A stretch of DNA of 64,000 nucleotides from Uranotaenia lowii (Eukaryota > Arthropoda > Insecta > Diptera > Culicidae), in the NCBI RefSeq assembly GCF_029784155.1, contig NC_073693.1:169003104-169067103 (forward strand), read 5' to 3'. How positions within the stretch are numbered: the first letter of the stretch is position 1; each line of letters begins with the position of its first letter. Under the pieces are notes generated by a model. That model was not told the DNA's origin. It did not search any database and saw only the letters and a list, made by a program, of their open reading frames with translations. The position numbers were made by a program, and so were the translations under genes. Of the stretch, positions 31,971-44,089 are shown piece by piece.

Positions 31971-32931
31971 GAAAATCGCGAAATCGTTAAAAATTGTCAA
32001 ATCAACCGTGTGTAGCGTTCTCAAACGTTTCCGTGAGATGCGTACTATAGATCGCCAGGTTCATACCAAGCGTTATAGTGGACCTAAGAATCAGAAACTG
32101 CATTTGAAGGTGTTGAGAACGATCAAGGAAAACACAGGGTAGTCGGACTATGACATTGCCAAGAAATTCAACGCCGAGCGGTGCACCGTCAGCAGAATTC
32201 GTCTACGCGAAGGAATACGATCCTATCGGACCAGTAAGCAACCAAACCGGACATTGAAGCAAAATTTAGTAGCCAAAGGACGTGCCCGCAAGTTATACAA
32301 GAAGATTCCAACGAAGTTCGACGGATGCATCCTCATGGATGACGAAACGTACGTGAAGATGGATTTTGGGCAGCTATCTGGCCAAAAATTATGTAAAGCC
32401 ACTGCAGTGGTGCACTGCACTGGTCATGGTGATGTCCCCGGCAACTTCAAATACGTTTTTGCTAATAAGTTTGCAAGAAAGTGTTTGATCTGGCAAGGTA
32501 TTTGCAGCTGCGGACGAAAAATTCCGGTTTTTGTGGAAACAAGACCATGGACTCCGAAATTTACAAGGAGGAATGCCTGAAAAACTTTTGTTTTCGTACA
32601 TTAGATCTCACAAAGGACTAGTTAAGTTTTCGCCAGATTTGGCAAGCTGCCACTACAGCTAGGAGGTTCTACAGTGGTATTGGGCCAACGGGTGGATTTT
32701 GTCGAAAAGGACATCAACCCACCCAACTGCCCTCAGTTCCGCCCTATCGAAAAATTTTGGGCAATTGTCATGCAGAAGATGAAGAAGAATGGTAGGACGA
32801 CTCGGGAAGCAACAGAGATGAAGAGATTGTGGAACAAAATGGCCGCTGAGGTCAGCGAATAGGGTGTTCAAACTATAATGAGTTATACTCAACCAAAAGT
32901 TCGAAAATTCATCAAAACAACATCGGAATAA
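31971..32931 (+). pseudogene. Divergent DD37E transposase relic (copy C)
   Basis: Reading begins mid-gene in the first helix-turn-helix (KSLKIVKSTVCSVL), directly next to the MITE end at 31970. Recognisable parts follow: SRIRLREGIRSYRTSKQPN, CILMDDETYVKMDFGQ (about 32325), IWQGICSCG, PDLASCHYS (about 32640) and DINPPNCPQFRPIEKFW (about 32709-32759). Stops at about 32139 and 32660 and several frameshifts destroy it; an insertion near the TAVVHCTGH segment also differs from copies A and B. Spacing from the second aspartate to the glutamate is again consistent with DD37E. It is a separate, older lineage than copies A and B. Confidence 0.85.
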
Positions 32932-33754
32932 TTTTTTTATTATTTTTCCTTTAAAGTGCAATGAAAACCCTACATTTCAAGTAAAAACATTTTTATTTTG
33001 TTTACATAGCTCCGAGATAGACCCGTTTTAATGCGTCCAGATTTGTAGTGATCCATGCTTTAAGATGCTTCCCATCATATCTTCGAAAGTTGTTCACTTA
33101 GAGTGAGGTAAAAGGAATCTCTACGAGGAAACATGAAGTTTCATTGCGATCCCATGTTATATTGTTTTCGTTTTTTTAAAGGAGGGGTTTGGTCAGTTTG
33201 GTGACAAATGTTATCAGAATCATTTAAGATGTGGAGTTGAACATGAAGAACAAGAAAAACAAAAATAAAGTTGAGACACAAATTTTTTTCTCGATGAAAT
33301 TATCTTATCGGCTTATAATTTATATAGATATAAACCATTTTTTTTAAGGATCAAAGTTATAAGTTTTAAAGTAATGGATACTATGTTTCAGATTTTTTTT
33401 GGTAGTTCTGTTGACTATCGTGAGTATCAAACACCTGAATGGATTTTGCCGTTAAAATTATTGGTTTCAAATTTTGAACTTGATTCGTTACACTTCCTAA
33501 TAGAACCATATTATGAAAATTGAATTATTGAAATGCTAATCAAAATCGAAATTTAAAAATTGAAAATTTCAATTCATGCATGTTAATTTAATGTCTTATG
33601 CCTTGAAAAAAGGATTAAATGCCAACTTCCTGACATGTTTGCTTACACTTATTTTTAAATACCTTTGGGATCAAGTCATTTACTAACTTCGTACTAACGT
33701 AAGTTCATATCTTAAACTGAAATATAACTTGAAAAAATCTCCATGGGGAAGGTT

Positions 33755-33925
33755 ATACATCACAATTTTTTTAGTCCCACGAAAACGCTTCTTTTTCATG
33801 TACGGGTTCATGTATCGATCGAACTTTTGCAGTATATAAACATGAAATAACACGCTGTCAGAAAGTGCAAAAAACGACGATCTGCAAAAATTTTCCAAAA
33901 AGTGATCAAGTATCCCCGATCTCCC
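33755..33925 (+). mobile_element. Right-end fragment of the GATACTTGATCC family
   Basis: It matches the right end of the complete element at 62569-63543 (about 63356-63543), including TTTTTTTAGTCCCACGAAAA and the terminal GATCAAGTATCCCC. The left part is missing or too decayed to see. Confidence 0.65.
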
Positions 33926-35574
33926 ATATGTATATTAATATATTCATGTGATTTGCGATTTTCTTTAAATTTTGCAAATTTCCACCCTGTTTGAGGTTTT
34001 GTTATCGGCTTTCGATCTTAATAAATGATCAATTACTTTTTCATTCTTCATCCGACGTGTCGAATATAAATTAATTCAAAATCCAGGAAACAAAATTGAA
34101 TTAGGCATAGAAATGTGAATATATTTTGTTTTGATCAAAGTTCAAAAAGATGATTATTTACTTGACGAGTAAAGATCTTGAACCTCCACAAAATAAAAAT
34201 GACATTGGGCCTCAAAGTGTTCAATGCTGCATTTTTTAAATTAAAAAATAAGCTTAATCATGCATTGCTTGTTAGTCTTTCGTTCCACATTAAAATCACA
34301 ATCCTCTCCATCGATTGAAATAATGAAATTATATCCATTCAACCGTAAACTTCAAAGTAGACGAAATCACTTTCGTTGGTTTTGGTTTGAACTGCACTCA
34401 AGTAAAACTTCACAGAATTGTTCAATAAGCAATTCCATACACTTTCTGCCAACGAAAATAAAAACTAATCTAATTATGCATTCCTATTCTTATCCGTTTC
34501 AGGTAACTTCGGAACTCAGCGAAAAACATTCCAAATACTCCATTGAAAGGGGCCGCAAATGTACTGCTAGAATCTGATGAAAGCATTCCGGTGAGCATAT
34601 TGTCATGTTAATGAATTTTTTTTCCCTTGGTTGAATTAACGATGGCGCAGAGAGAAGAAATCGACAGGTCTCTTTGAATGCCTCAAAATGTCATTACAAA
34701 GAGATCTGGAACAAGGTGGTGGTGCTAAATGCGTGTCACGAGAATGTTACGCTTGGAATAAAAAAATACGTATCCCCCACTCTACTTAGGATACCTTTTC
34801 TACATCCTACATCCCATCCGCTGCTCTACAATGACTTTTCAACCATGTATCGTCGTAGCTTTTATCAGCATCATTCGCTTTCTTAGTTGATGTTTCTTGT
34901 TTTTCCTTTCCCCGAAATGAAGCCGAGCAAAGCGCCTCTCTGTCATTTCTTTTGTAATTTGAACCACGTAATCACGTGGATGTCTAGCGCTGACTGCGGG
35001 CTGGAATTTTAATAAGAGCATATTTTTAACATTCGAGCAACTCTTACGTCAGTTCTACGATGTGCCTCCAAGTCAGCCAGCCAAGAGCTACCGCACGGGG
35101 ACAACAGGGCAAGCAAGGACACACGAGCCGGCCAAGAAAGCAAACCCAACAAATCGAATCGAAGCGTTTTGTCGCTATTTTTTTTCCTATTCGAAAGCAG
35201 GGTTGTTTTGGTGGCTCCGCTCTGAAACGGTTGTGGAAAGTTAGGGGCACTTCTTGGTAGATGGAGTGTGGGCTGGGCACCACCCTTTGAAGTGAAAAAG
35301 AAGTTTGGAAAATATCAAGAAAATGCTCTCGGTGGAACGCCATGATTGGAAATGTAAATTCAAGAGCGAGGAAAGCTTTTCATGATGGTAGCCTCTTTTG
35401 ATGTACACTAGGACGTGCTGGCGGAAAATGGGACATAATGTGTGTACACGAATGTCGAATCCGATATTTTTAGATAAAAAAAAATCCCAGAAAAGAGGTA
35501 GCAGCCTCACATCACTTTTGAAATAAGAATAACACAAAACTACACAAAATGATGAGGTTATTTTTTTTTTTTTT

Positions 35575-35632
35575 TTGAATCAAATGAATCCATTAAATCA
35601 TTCAACCAAGTAGGCTCACAACACAATAGATT
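35575..35632. repeat. Dispersed repeat fragment shared with 3065-3120
   Basis: Reverse-complement match to 3065-3120 around CCAAGTAGGCTCACAACAC, preceded by a run of 15 T. Two copies with a homopolymer edge suggest a retrotransposed fragment. Confidence 0.5.
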
Positions 35633-35732
35633 GTTTTTTTTTTTTATTAAAACGATATTTAAAATGCACAAAGCTCTCTCATTTTCAACTGGCATCATAA
35701 AATTGCACATCAAAACAAATTTAAAATGTATA

Positions 35733-35949
35733 GGGGAGGCAGAGTGGGGAGACTTGATCTCTAGGGTGATTTGATCTCTCAGCAATATCTCGTAACTGAT
35801 TTTTTTTTTACAAAAATCAAATATTCAGGTCAAATAAGCCAAATGGAGCAAACTTCAATAAAAATTAAAAAAAAATATATTTTGAGTTATTGAACTCTGA
35901 ATTAAAAATTTAACAAAATGCAACAAGATCTTTTTGCAATGTTTCAAAA
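35733..35949 (+). mobile_element. Left-end fragment of the GATACTTGATCC family
   Basis: It begins GGGGAGGCAGAGTGGGGAG after a TA (35731-35732) and follows the left end of the complete element for about 200 bp, including the ATATCTCGTAACTG and TGAGTTATTGAACT segments. A 158-bp hAT-type MITE follows at 35950. The rest beyond 36107 is not clearly related. Confidence 0.65.
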
Positions 35950-36107
35950 TAAGGTTGCCAGAATTTTTTCAGTACGTATCCGGGCCGGACAAACCGAGCA
36001 AATTTTATATCAAAACCTGGCAAAGTCTGGGCATTTGAAATCAAAAGTTACGATCATATATCCAGGCAAATTTCAAGAAAAAAATCGAAAAAAAACTGGC
36101 AACCTTA
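35950..36107. mobile_element. 158-bp hAT-type MITE (TAAGGTTGCCAG ends)
   Basis: The ends TAAGGTTGCCAG are perfect inverted repeats, flanked by TTTCAAAA (35942-35949) and TTTTAAAA (36108-36115), which match at seven of eight bases. The TAAGG start fits hAT. The interior has CCGGGCC/GGCAAAG motifs like those at 18493-18840. Confidence 0.8.
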
Positions 36108-36115
36108 TTTTAAAA

Positions 36116-37910
36116 TATTTCTACAACATACAAAAATGCCACAAATTAAGAGAAATAAAGATCTCATTACTTTATACTTCGACTTTGCTTGATTTTTGAT
36201 AAAGACCTCTAAGCTTTTTGAATAAATTAAAAAAAGTATTAAAATTCTACAAGAAATATCGTAAAACAGTGGAAGAAGAATCAAAAATAGCTCAGAAAAA
36301 CAGCGCCAAATTGACCTGAAACATTTTTTTTCTGTAATTCGAAGTAATTGCCATAGTTCAAAGCAACCCATAGAAAATAAAGTTTAAAATAGAATATGAA
36401 AGAGTCACAAAAATGTCTACTTTGAATTTTAAAATGTTCACACCATTCTGACAATTCTGTCTGAGAATTGTAAAAAGTTTGCCAATAAAAGAATTATGAC
36501 TGCTACTCAATTTTGGAGGATGTCACTTTTCACGTCTATTCCAAACATATTTACACATTCCAAGTTTGAATTCAAAATTCAAACAATACAGAAAATTGCA
36601 CGTTAGAAATAATAAATCGTACTCTTAAAATGCAGTATTTTTGTTTGCAAGAAGTTGTAAAAAGGAATTTAAGTTCCATTGTGATTTTTCTTTATTTCCT
36701 TAAAAATTCCAAAAAAAATTGGGTGTTCCCAAATTCCAGGACACGACTTTAAAATCCGAGTAGCTCCGGAATTCAGTTTATTGAACCAAATTTACACACA
36801 TTTATAAAGATTTCAAATGGGTGAGTTCGTTCCTTTTTGATTTTATTTTCAATGTCGTTTCCATGTCCCCAATCAACAAAGTTTCAAAAAATGGATTTGT
36901 GAAAAGTGATTTGGTTTATTTTTTTCAATCGTTGGAATGGGTTGATATTGAATTTGGAAAGAACATAGAAGAGCATTTTTGTACATGCGCTGGTGGTTTA
37001 TCTAGGTATAGGCTGTTTTCCTTTAAAATTTTTGTTTCCCCGTGGTTATCATAGCTTGCTTTGCTGCGATCGTATGAGCTATTCGCTATTTGTTGTTTGA
37101 AACCAAATATGAAGTGGACGATAAAGCTGTTACTTTCCATTAGGTATATGAACCTGGAAAATAAAATTGTGATTAGAAGAATTTAAATTACGCTACGGCA
37201 GTGATCAAGCCGATTCAAGAGACTGTGGCTGTGAAGGATGAAGCTGTGCTGCTGCCGTTTATGAAGATTCTAATATCCTCGGTTTCACCTAACTAGCGAG
37301 AACTTGCACTAGCACTAACTTACACCAGAATGTTCATAAATGTTAAATAGTAATGATCACTTTGCAATCTTTCTTGAAAACAGTTGTGCAAGTTCTTGTT
37401 CCCTGATCTTCAGTGAAGTGGCATGTCTCGATCACCCGTGAAAAAATCAAATTGAGAAGAAAATTGACAAAATCTCATTCCAAAAGAAAAATATGTTTGT
37501 TTACTTTTTTTTAACATCACAATATCTTAGGCTAGCGTTAGGATCCTTTTATTTTTGGTAAAAGTAAATGGTGGGAAATACCGACACCAGATAGCAATGT
37601 AATCTTTTGCGTAAAATTGTTAGATTTTTGCACTAAGTGCCCTGTCTGTTTGTCTGTGCTATAACCATGGTCGATGACACGAGATGATGGTACAAAGAAT
37701 TCAAAGTTAATTATTGTAAAATTAGTGTAAATTTTTGTAAAAATAACTTTTGGATTTTTGTGTAACCTTATTTTCAACCGTTGAAAGAAGAATGTCAAGG
37801 TCCAATATCAAGGAGCATTGAAATATCTTAGCGTCTATCCTTCCAATGAAAAAATATTAAATAAACACGGGAACGTATGGTAGTGTTGCCCACGTTTCTT
37901 CCTCCCTTGT
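36116..37910. other. Unassigned AT-rich gap
   Basis: No gene or element ends are seen. Frames at 36821-37054 (plus) and 37538-37798 (minus) are short, unrelated to anything I know, and could be chance. Confidence 0.35.
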
Positions 37911-37918
37911 GTTCCAGT

Positions 37919-38137
37919 CAGAGGGGCTAGGTGTCCTGATAAATCAGGATTTTGTTATTACATATAAACTGCAGACCAGCCAAGATTCTGCTCGCCTCAG
38001 TACATACATTAAGACGTGTACTGTACCTGTATTTCGCCTTTATTTATGTAATTTAAGTAGAATTTGTGGCTTCCTAAAAATCCTGATTTTTTTCTTCATG
38101 TTGTACTGATTTTTGACAAAACGACCTAGCATCCCTG
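37919..38137. mobile_element. 219-bp hAT-type MITE (CAGRGRNGCTAGGT ends)
   Basis: The left end CAGAGGGGCTAGGT and right end (minus strand) CAGGGATGCTAGGT are inverted repeats with exact 8-bp duplications GTTCCAGT (37911-37918 and 38138-38145). AATCAGGATTTT and AATCCTGATTTT motifs lie subterminally. Confidence 0.9.
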
Positions 38138-38213
38138 GTTCCAGTTGTCTTTGCGTCCAATACTGCACAGTGGGCTCGGCCGTGTCAAAATGAGTAGTTA
38201 ATGTATTTTTAAT

Positions 38214-38351
38214 ACTCACCGGGATGCTGACAAGATCTGGCTGTGTAGGTATCATAAGCAAAATTACTTGTACTACAACAAAGCTCTCGAGCTGGATGCC
38301 GTGTTATCCCCAGACATTGCTCCTCTTATTACAGTAATTCGTTTTTCGTGA
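38214..38351 (+). other. Exon-like open segment of unknown identity
   Basis: The frame starting with CAC CGG GAT reads HRDADKIWLCRYHKQ and continues to an ELDAVLSPDIAPLITV stretch before a TGA at 38349-38351. The composition is protein-like and a GTAATT that could act as a splice donor lies at about 38332. A weakly similar phrase, SDIAPLLALENKYLK, is encoded at about 38820-38865. No homolog is recognised and there is no start codon. It may be a gene remnant or chance. Confidence 0.2.
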
Positions 38352-39206
38352 GAGGTATCATTAATTAAAACGTTATTCCTGTTCATATTTAGTGTATTAG
38401 AGCTAAGTCAGAATTCAAGAAGGGTCTATTGGCGGAGCTTACAGATTAGGAACGGCATCATAATTACAAGTAAAGTTAGTGTTTTGGAATCATAATACGG
38501 AAAACACATTATAATTCACATTGTATCAAAATTTTAAGATTGTATCTTACGTTACATGATCAAATAAATAAATTAATAAATAAATACGTTTCCATGATTA
38601 TAAAATGTTTGCAATATTAACGTTAGAAGCATATTTGTTAAAATTTACTGTGCTTTGTGTGTTCGTTCTTCTGTGGGTGGAAATGAGGTTTTTCTGTACA
38701 GAAATCCAAAATATTGCTGTTTAAATTGAATCAATTGAAAAACTATAATTTTATAAATACTTTACCTAAATACTACATGATTCGGATTATTGTGCACCAT
38801 CGTCCCTGGTCATTATTGGCATCGGATATTGCGCCTTTACTCGCTCTTGAAAATAAATATTTAAAGAACAGAGAAAAAATGAGTAAACCGCATTTTTTTG
38901 AAAATAACTCTTACAAAAGATTTAGCGGCATCATTGTGAAAGTACACATCCCTGACTGACACAGTATCTAAACAATTCCAATGTGTCGTCATAGATATGA
39001 ATCAAAACGAATAAATTCTTATTATTCAAAAACTTACCGTCGATTGAACTCTAGCTTAGAAAACTTTAGTAAATATCGGAAATTCAAACAAACTGTCAGG
39101 TTCCAAGGCATAACATAATTGGAAAATTCCTCTTATTATCACGACGATTTCTGCACATAATAATCAGTATGCGCATCTCACTTTATTCCAGAAACTGTCA
39201 AGCACA
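38352..39206. other. Unassigned gap
   Basis: No element ends are visible. An 81-codon frame (38714-38959, plus) contains the SDIAPLLALENKYLKNREKM phrase and is otherwise unidentified. Confidence 0.3.
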
Positions 39207-39208
39207 TA

Positions 39209-39520
39209 CAGTGGGCGAAATAAGAATAGTACCACTATGTGTTTTGCCTGTTAAAATATAAATGATTGAAAAACACCAAATTTCTTCTATAATATGTATT
39301 GAATTGTTTAACGAATGAATCAAGCATAAGTTTACTTTTTTGGACGTTGCAATTGGCGTTGATGACCAAAAATATGGAAAAAAAAGGGTGCGAAATAAGA
39401 ATAGAACCACTTGTGTTTTTCAACAAAACAAAATTATTTCTAGGAATTTACTGTGTAGAAGTGAATAATAATGCTTCTACGAATTATTTGAATAATCAAA
39501 AATTGTAATTTTGTAATCTA
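39209..39520 (+). mobile_element. Tc1-like 5' end with internal direct repeat
   Basis: The end CAGTGGGCGAAATAAGAATA follows a TA (39207-39208). A second copy of its core, GGTGCGAAATAAGAATAG, lies 178 bp inward at 39387. This IR/DR arrangement is typical of Tc1-like transposons, where transposase binds both sites. No opposite end or transposase is found nearby, so it is a solo end. Confidence 0.65.
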
Positions 39521-40601
39521 ATTTAATATTCGGTCTGTATGACAGCAGTCAAAGACTTCAAATAAATTAATAAATTTCCAAATTTTGTAGGCTTCTGAAA
39601 ATTTTCAAGTAGAAACTTCCGGGGTTCAACATCAGTTCAGAATAAATGAATGAGAAGAACGAACTCACCAATTGTTGAAGTAGTAAGTTTGTTTTCTTTT
39701 GAAGCGAATCATTCAACGATGTCACCTGCTGGAGGTGGACGAAATCAACGGCAAATCTAGTCGGGCGTAAACAATGAAACATGCAATCATTGATCACTAT
39801 GCATTATCCATTAATTCTAGAAAAAATCACAATTTTACAATAAAAAACTACTTAAACTTCAAAAATTTAATTTTCACCGCGACGGAGCAAAAAAAAACAC
39901 GTGTAATACCAACAAACCTTCGCTTACTTCTTCCTTACAGAGAAAAAGGGATGAGTTGCAACAAACTTTATGTTCAATAAAAAATCGAATAAAATTTACA
40001 ATTTTTGATATATTTGTGATGACATAACGTATAAAGCAGCTACTGCAGTCATTTTTAGTTTTATTCTAATTGAATTTTACAGTTTTTTCCGTCAATTTTT
40101 GTTAAGTCTTAAGGTGCTGCAAAAATTCTACTTGCCGAAATCATAAAAATTAACAGTGTTGGTATAGGATAAAAGAGCAATATAAAGTTTGTATGTGATA
40201 TCATTTAGCCGATCCTTCATACAGGGTAAAGTTTTCTACGACGAAAAATGTTATAAGTTGTACATCTGTCTGTACATTAATTTTCTATGAGAATCAAAAT
40301 TTTAAAAACTCTCTCACAATATGAGAAACTATATCATCATCATTAATTGATAACCTTATTAAATTATACTAAAATAAAAATTTAATAGGTGTTGGGGTAT
40401 GCAAATTTTGCATCTAACCCTGCTGTTGCATGATGCCCCGTTGGACGGTATCATACCATATGTTGTCTTTTCAGCCATTTCGTCAAACGACTGTAGGCGC
40501 ATTTAGGAACACTTTCCCTAACTCTCTATATGGGTTAGGGGTTTTAGTATCCTTGAAAAATATACGCTTTAGTGTTCACCAGTTGGAAAATCGCTTCAGA
40601 G

Positions 40602-40652
40602 AAACATGAAGTTTCGTTTCCTATATAGGATGTCAATGAAACTTCATGTTTC
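40602..40652. repeat. Hairpin of GAAACATGAAGTTTC units
   Basis: GAAACATGAAGTTTCGTTT and GAAACTTCATGTTTC are inverted around an 18-bp centre. Each half is itself nearly palindromic. One half recurs at about 33130. It may be a MITE remnant. Confidence 0.55.
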
Positions 40653-40725
40653 TTTAAAGCATATGCGTGTTTGATCGCTCTTTTTCATAAAATGGAAATA
40701 TTCTACGTAATTTTTGAGTAAATCT

Positions 40726-41100
40726 TCAAAAATTCACCCACCATGCGTTCGTAGTGACGGAGTGCGGTTGAGTTGTACCCATCATGGATAGGAATAGGTA
40801 CAATAATCCAAAAGCAGAGCTCAGCAAACGTTGAGGGCCAAAGTCAAAGGTCGAAACCATTCCGGGCTCGATTCCATCGATGATGGTTTTGGCTTCAATT
40901 GGCAAAGTCACTCTCCCTTTTTGTCGACCGACTAAACGCGCGCGGTCCTTGTTGTTTTCTCGCAGAGGATAGTACCTAGTGATGTCTTTAACGGAATTTG
41001 ATCCGGGCCAATGGCCCATTTCATTCAGTTCTGGCTCATTAGAATAAGATGGAACCGGAGCCAGAGTGTGAATAATAAGCAGCATGATCCGAGGGATCAC
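40726..41100 (-). CDS. Uncertain 124-codon ORF, unidentified
   Basis: I do not recognise this protein. It begins with a hydrophobic stretch (MIPRIMLLIIHTLAPVPS) that could act as a signal peptide, has a charged middle (RENNKDRARLVGRQKGR), and ends with a second hydrophobic segment (LLYLFLSMM). It lies in a locally GC-richer segment, unlike the AT-driven frames elsewhere in the window. Nothing nearby supports it as a gene: no element, no obvious splice signals, no homolog by eye. It could be a first exon, an orphan gene or chance. Confidence 0.2.
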   Translation of the reverse strand: MIPRIMLLIIHTLAPVPSYSNEPELNEMGHWPGSNSVKDITRYYPLRENNKDRARLVGRQKGRVTLPIEAKTIIDGIEPGMVSTFDFGPQRLLSSAFGLLYLFLSMMGTTQPHSVTTNAWWVNF

Positions 41101-41924
41101 TGTTTGACATCAATTACCAATCAGCATATTCAAACTGTATACATATCATTGGACCTCCCTTCGCCCGCTCGATGAGTGAATATTCGAGTGCTGAGCTCGT
41201 TGCGAAACCAAACAACGACGCCGCCATTTCGAATCAATGTGATCCGACAAAAAGAGGAATGGAATTGTCCCACTATGTATTGGCAATTTAGATACCTACC
41301 TACTACTCGGGACGGATTATGCGTAGTGAAAATTTATCGAGTGGAATTGCAAATGAAGTGCCAAATGATTGTTCAGATTGTCGAAGGGACTTCATTATAG
41401 CAGGGATGGTACTAAAGATGTCAATGGAAAAATAAAAATATAACAATCTGTTGCTGATCCCTGACCTGGTAGAAATTGAATATCCTAAATCTTTTCGATA
41501 TTTTTCATCTGAACTTTTCTAAGCATTTCAGTTATAATAAAACTGATAACTGAGATATTTCTATCTGCAGTTTGATATGGTATCCCTCTATTTGATTTTG
41601 GTTGAATTTTTGTTATATTTAGAACAACTAGCCTCGTAAAGAAGAATTTTTTTTCGTCTTAAATATTCCTACAGAAAATGTGCTGTTTCGTTTCAGCTTT
41701 CACAGTATCTCAGTATACCTGTCTATTGTATTATCTATATATATAAAAATGAATGTTTGTCTGTCTGTCTGTTCCCTATAGACTCGGAAACTACCGAACC
41801 GATCACCGTGAAACTTGGCATCTGAGGGTTTCTGGGGCCGGGGATGGTTTCTATAATAGTTATAAACTGCTCCGATTTCAAGGAAAGGGGGCTCCCATAC
41901 AAAATTTGTAGTTTTTCGAAACAA

Positions 41925-42480
41925 ATTAAAGTCATGACATCCATTTTCTCGAGATTTTTTTTTCCTTTGGGCGGTTTGTTTTTCGTCTCCCTGGTCGAGG
42001 CGTCGCGAACATACGTCGCGAGAAGATAGCAACCATGACATAGCATACTGATCAGTGAAAATATTTTGGCGCGTATTTCTCAACCAAGCATATTTTCAAT
42101 GCAAGGCGTGGCGATATGAAGCCTTGATGTGATTTTTTTCTACTTGATGTGACCCAGACCCAGATTGACATTTTGCCGATCGAATAGAACATATACCTAC
42201 ATTTTTTTTTGTCAAAATCTAATTGAAATTGAAATGTAATTGAAAAGTCATGGCATAGATTTTTTTTTCTTTGAGGGAGTTGTTTATCGTCTCTATGGTC
42301 AAGGTGGTCAAGCTAACGTCGTCGCAAGTGGATAGTAACCAAAGCTACTGTTCATTGATCGCTGGAAAAATTTAACAATTAGGCGTCTGTTTCTCAATCA
42401 AGTACCTATATTTCTTATGCACGTGACGGCGATATGCAACCTAGATGTGTTTTTTCTTGATTAATTGTACACAGTACGTG
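41925..42480 (+). repeat. Diverged tandem duplication in Helitron 2
   Basis: Two blocks, about 41925-42150 and 42240-42465, share the order AAGTCATG, TTTTTCTTTGGGCGG-like, TCGTCTC, a GCGA-rich stretch, TTTCTCAA, GGCGATATG and TTGATGTG. Spacing is about 315 bp. No coding potential is apparent. Confidence 0.55.
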
Positions 42481-44089
42481 AACATAAATGACGCCTAGAT
42501 ATGACACGGATTGGTATTTTATCGGTCGAGTCAAAACCAATTGAAAGATTTGCAAAAATACTTCCATATTCAGTTCGTGTTAATGTAGCATTTGTTGTCG
42601 AAAAATTATAAATTTAGTTCTGATGCTAATGAAATAATGAAATGACACTTTGCGGACAATTGAAAAAAAAACAAACAGTAAAGAATTTACATACAATTTT
42701 TTAACCCATTTCGCCTACAAGTTATTTTTGAATCATATTGATAACAGAATATGGAGTAGATGTTTTCTACAGAGGTAGATCGGAAACATTTTGTTGAACA
42801 TGTATAAATGTACTTAGCTGAAGTTTTATCAAGCGCCATTTAAATTTAAAGAAGATTAAAATATCCGATCCGACACATAAACTGATCAAGAGCATTTTCT
42901 TTAAATTAGATAAGATAGGACTGAAGTGTGCATAAGTGAAAGGTATCAGTGAAATAAACTGATTTTTATTGACCAAAATTGAGAAAATTTATTTTCCGAA
43001 AGAATTTTCATTCAAGGAACACTAGAGCATGTTCAAACGTTCGACTTTTCTCTGTACCAAAAAAAAAATTATGTTTTCTTCTAGAAATTGTTACTTTGGC
43101 CCATAGACACAACTGAAACGAATTTAGAAATGAAAATGGGAGCTTTTTATTCTACCAATAGCAATTCAAGTACGTACTTAACATAAAAAAGTGTTTTTGT
43201 GTTACTTGGCTGAATAAAAGAGACTTTTGATCCGCTTCTTTTTTGAAAAGTGAGACTTTAGAACTGATATTCAACTGGAAGCAACATTTTTATGAGAAAT
43301 TTTTAGTATACCCTTAAAGTATTAAAAACAATATTCCCTCCTGTCAACTTACACGGTTGGGCAAAGGCAAACGTCGAACTTTTAAGAAATTCATCTTCAA
43401 AATTATGCAATATGTTGGAAAGATTCGGAATATTGAAACTGAAGCGGATATTTAAAATTCTAAAATGTCTTTGTAAATGAAGGTCATTTGCTTTGAACAG
43501 CATTCGTTAAAAGAGAAGTAACAAACATAAATTTATACTGCTGGAATACTGCAGATATATCAATGAAACTTGATAAAACAAACAAAAAGAAATATGTATT
43601 AAATCCATTTTAAAACCATAACTCTGATGCATCTGAAAATAAGCTTTGCATTTACACTTGCCCCAATATACGGGAAAAATTTAAACATAGAAATTTGATT
43701 TTGCCAACATTTTTGAATATTTGATTTTTAAAGAGAAAATAAAAAACGATGCGAATTTATTTAGTGATGCAACTGATATTTTTTTAAATATTTATATTTT
43801 TTGCTTTAATAAATTTATTCAAAAAAAAAATTGCACTGTATAAAATGGTTAATTTTCATACCATGATAAGTGATGTTTGGGAAAACTTCAAGCTATAATG
43901 TCTCATGTCCATGAGTTTGGCATATGGCGAAACATTTTTTTAAAATAATTTTGGCGCAAAAAAAATAGATATTCATACTGCTTCGAAGGGCGAGGATTGT
44001 GAAAAAAACTATTTGAAAATCCTTTTCATCGTTTTTTTTTTCAAATTTCTATAGCTTATTTTTTTACTCCAAAAAATACACCACCTTAA

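Larger units (their letters stand above)
32932..35732. other. Unassigned region
   Basis: Mostly AT-rich. About 34660-35540 is GC-richer, with overlapping frames on both strands (35060-35260 plus, 35044-35343 minus) that match nothing I know; it may be non-repetitive host DNA. A phrase AAACATGAAGTTTCATTG at about 33130 recurs in a hairpin at 40602-40652. An element fragment lies at 33755-33925, a T15 run at about 35563 and a repeat fragment at 35575-35632. Confidence 0.35.
39521..41733. other. Mostly unassigned region before Helitron 2
   Basis: AT-rich to about 40400, then GC-richer from about 40730 to 41400. It contains the hairpin at 40602-40652 and one unexplained 124-codon frame (40726-41100, minus). 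No transposon ends were found. Confidence 0.35.
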
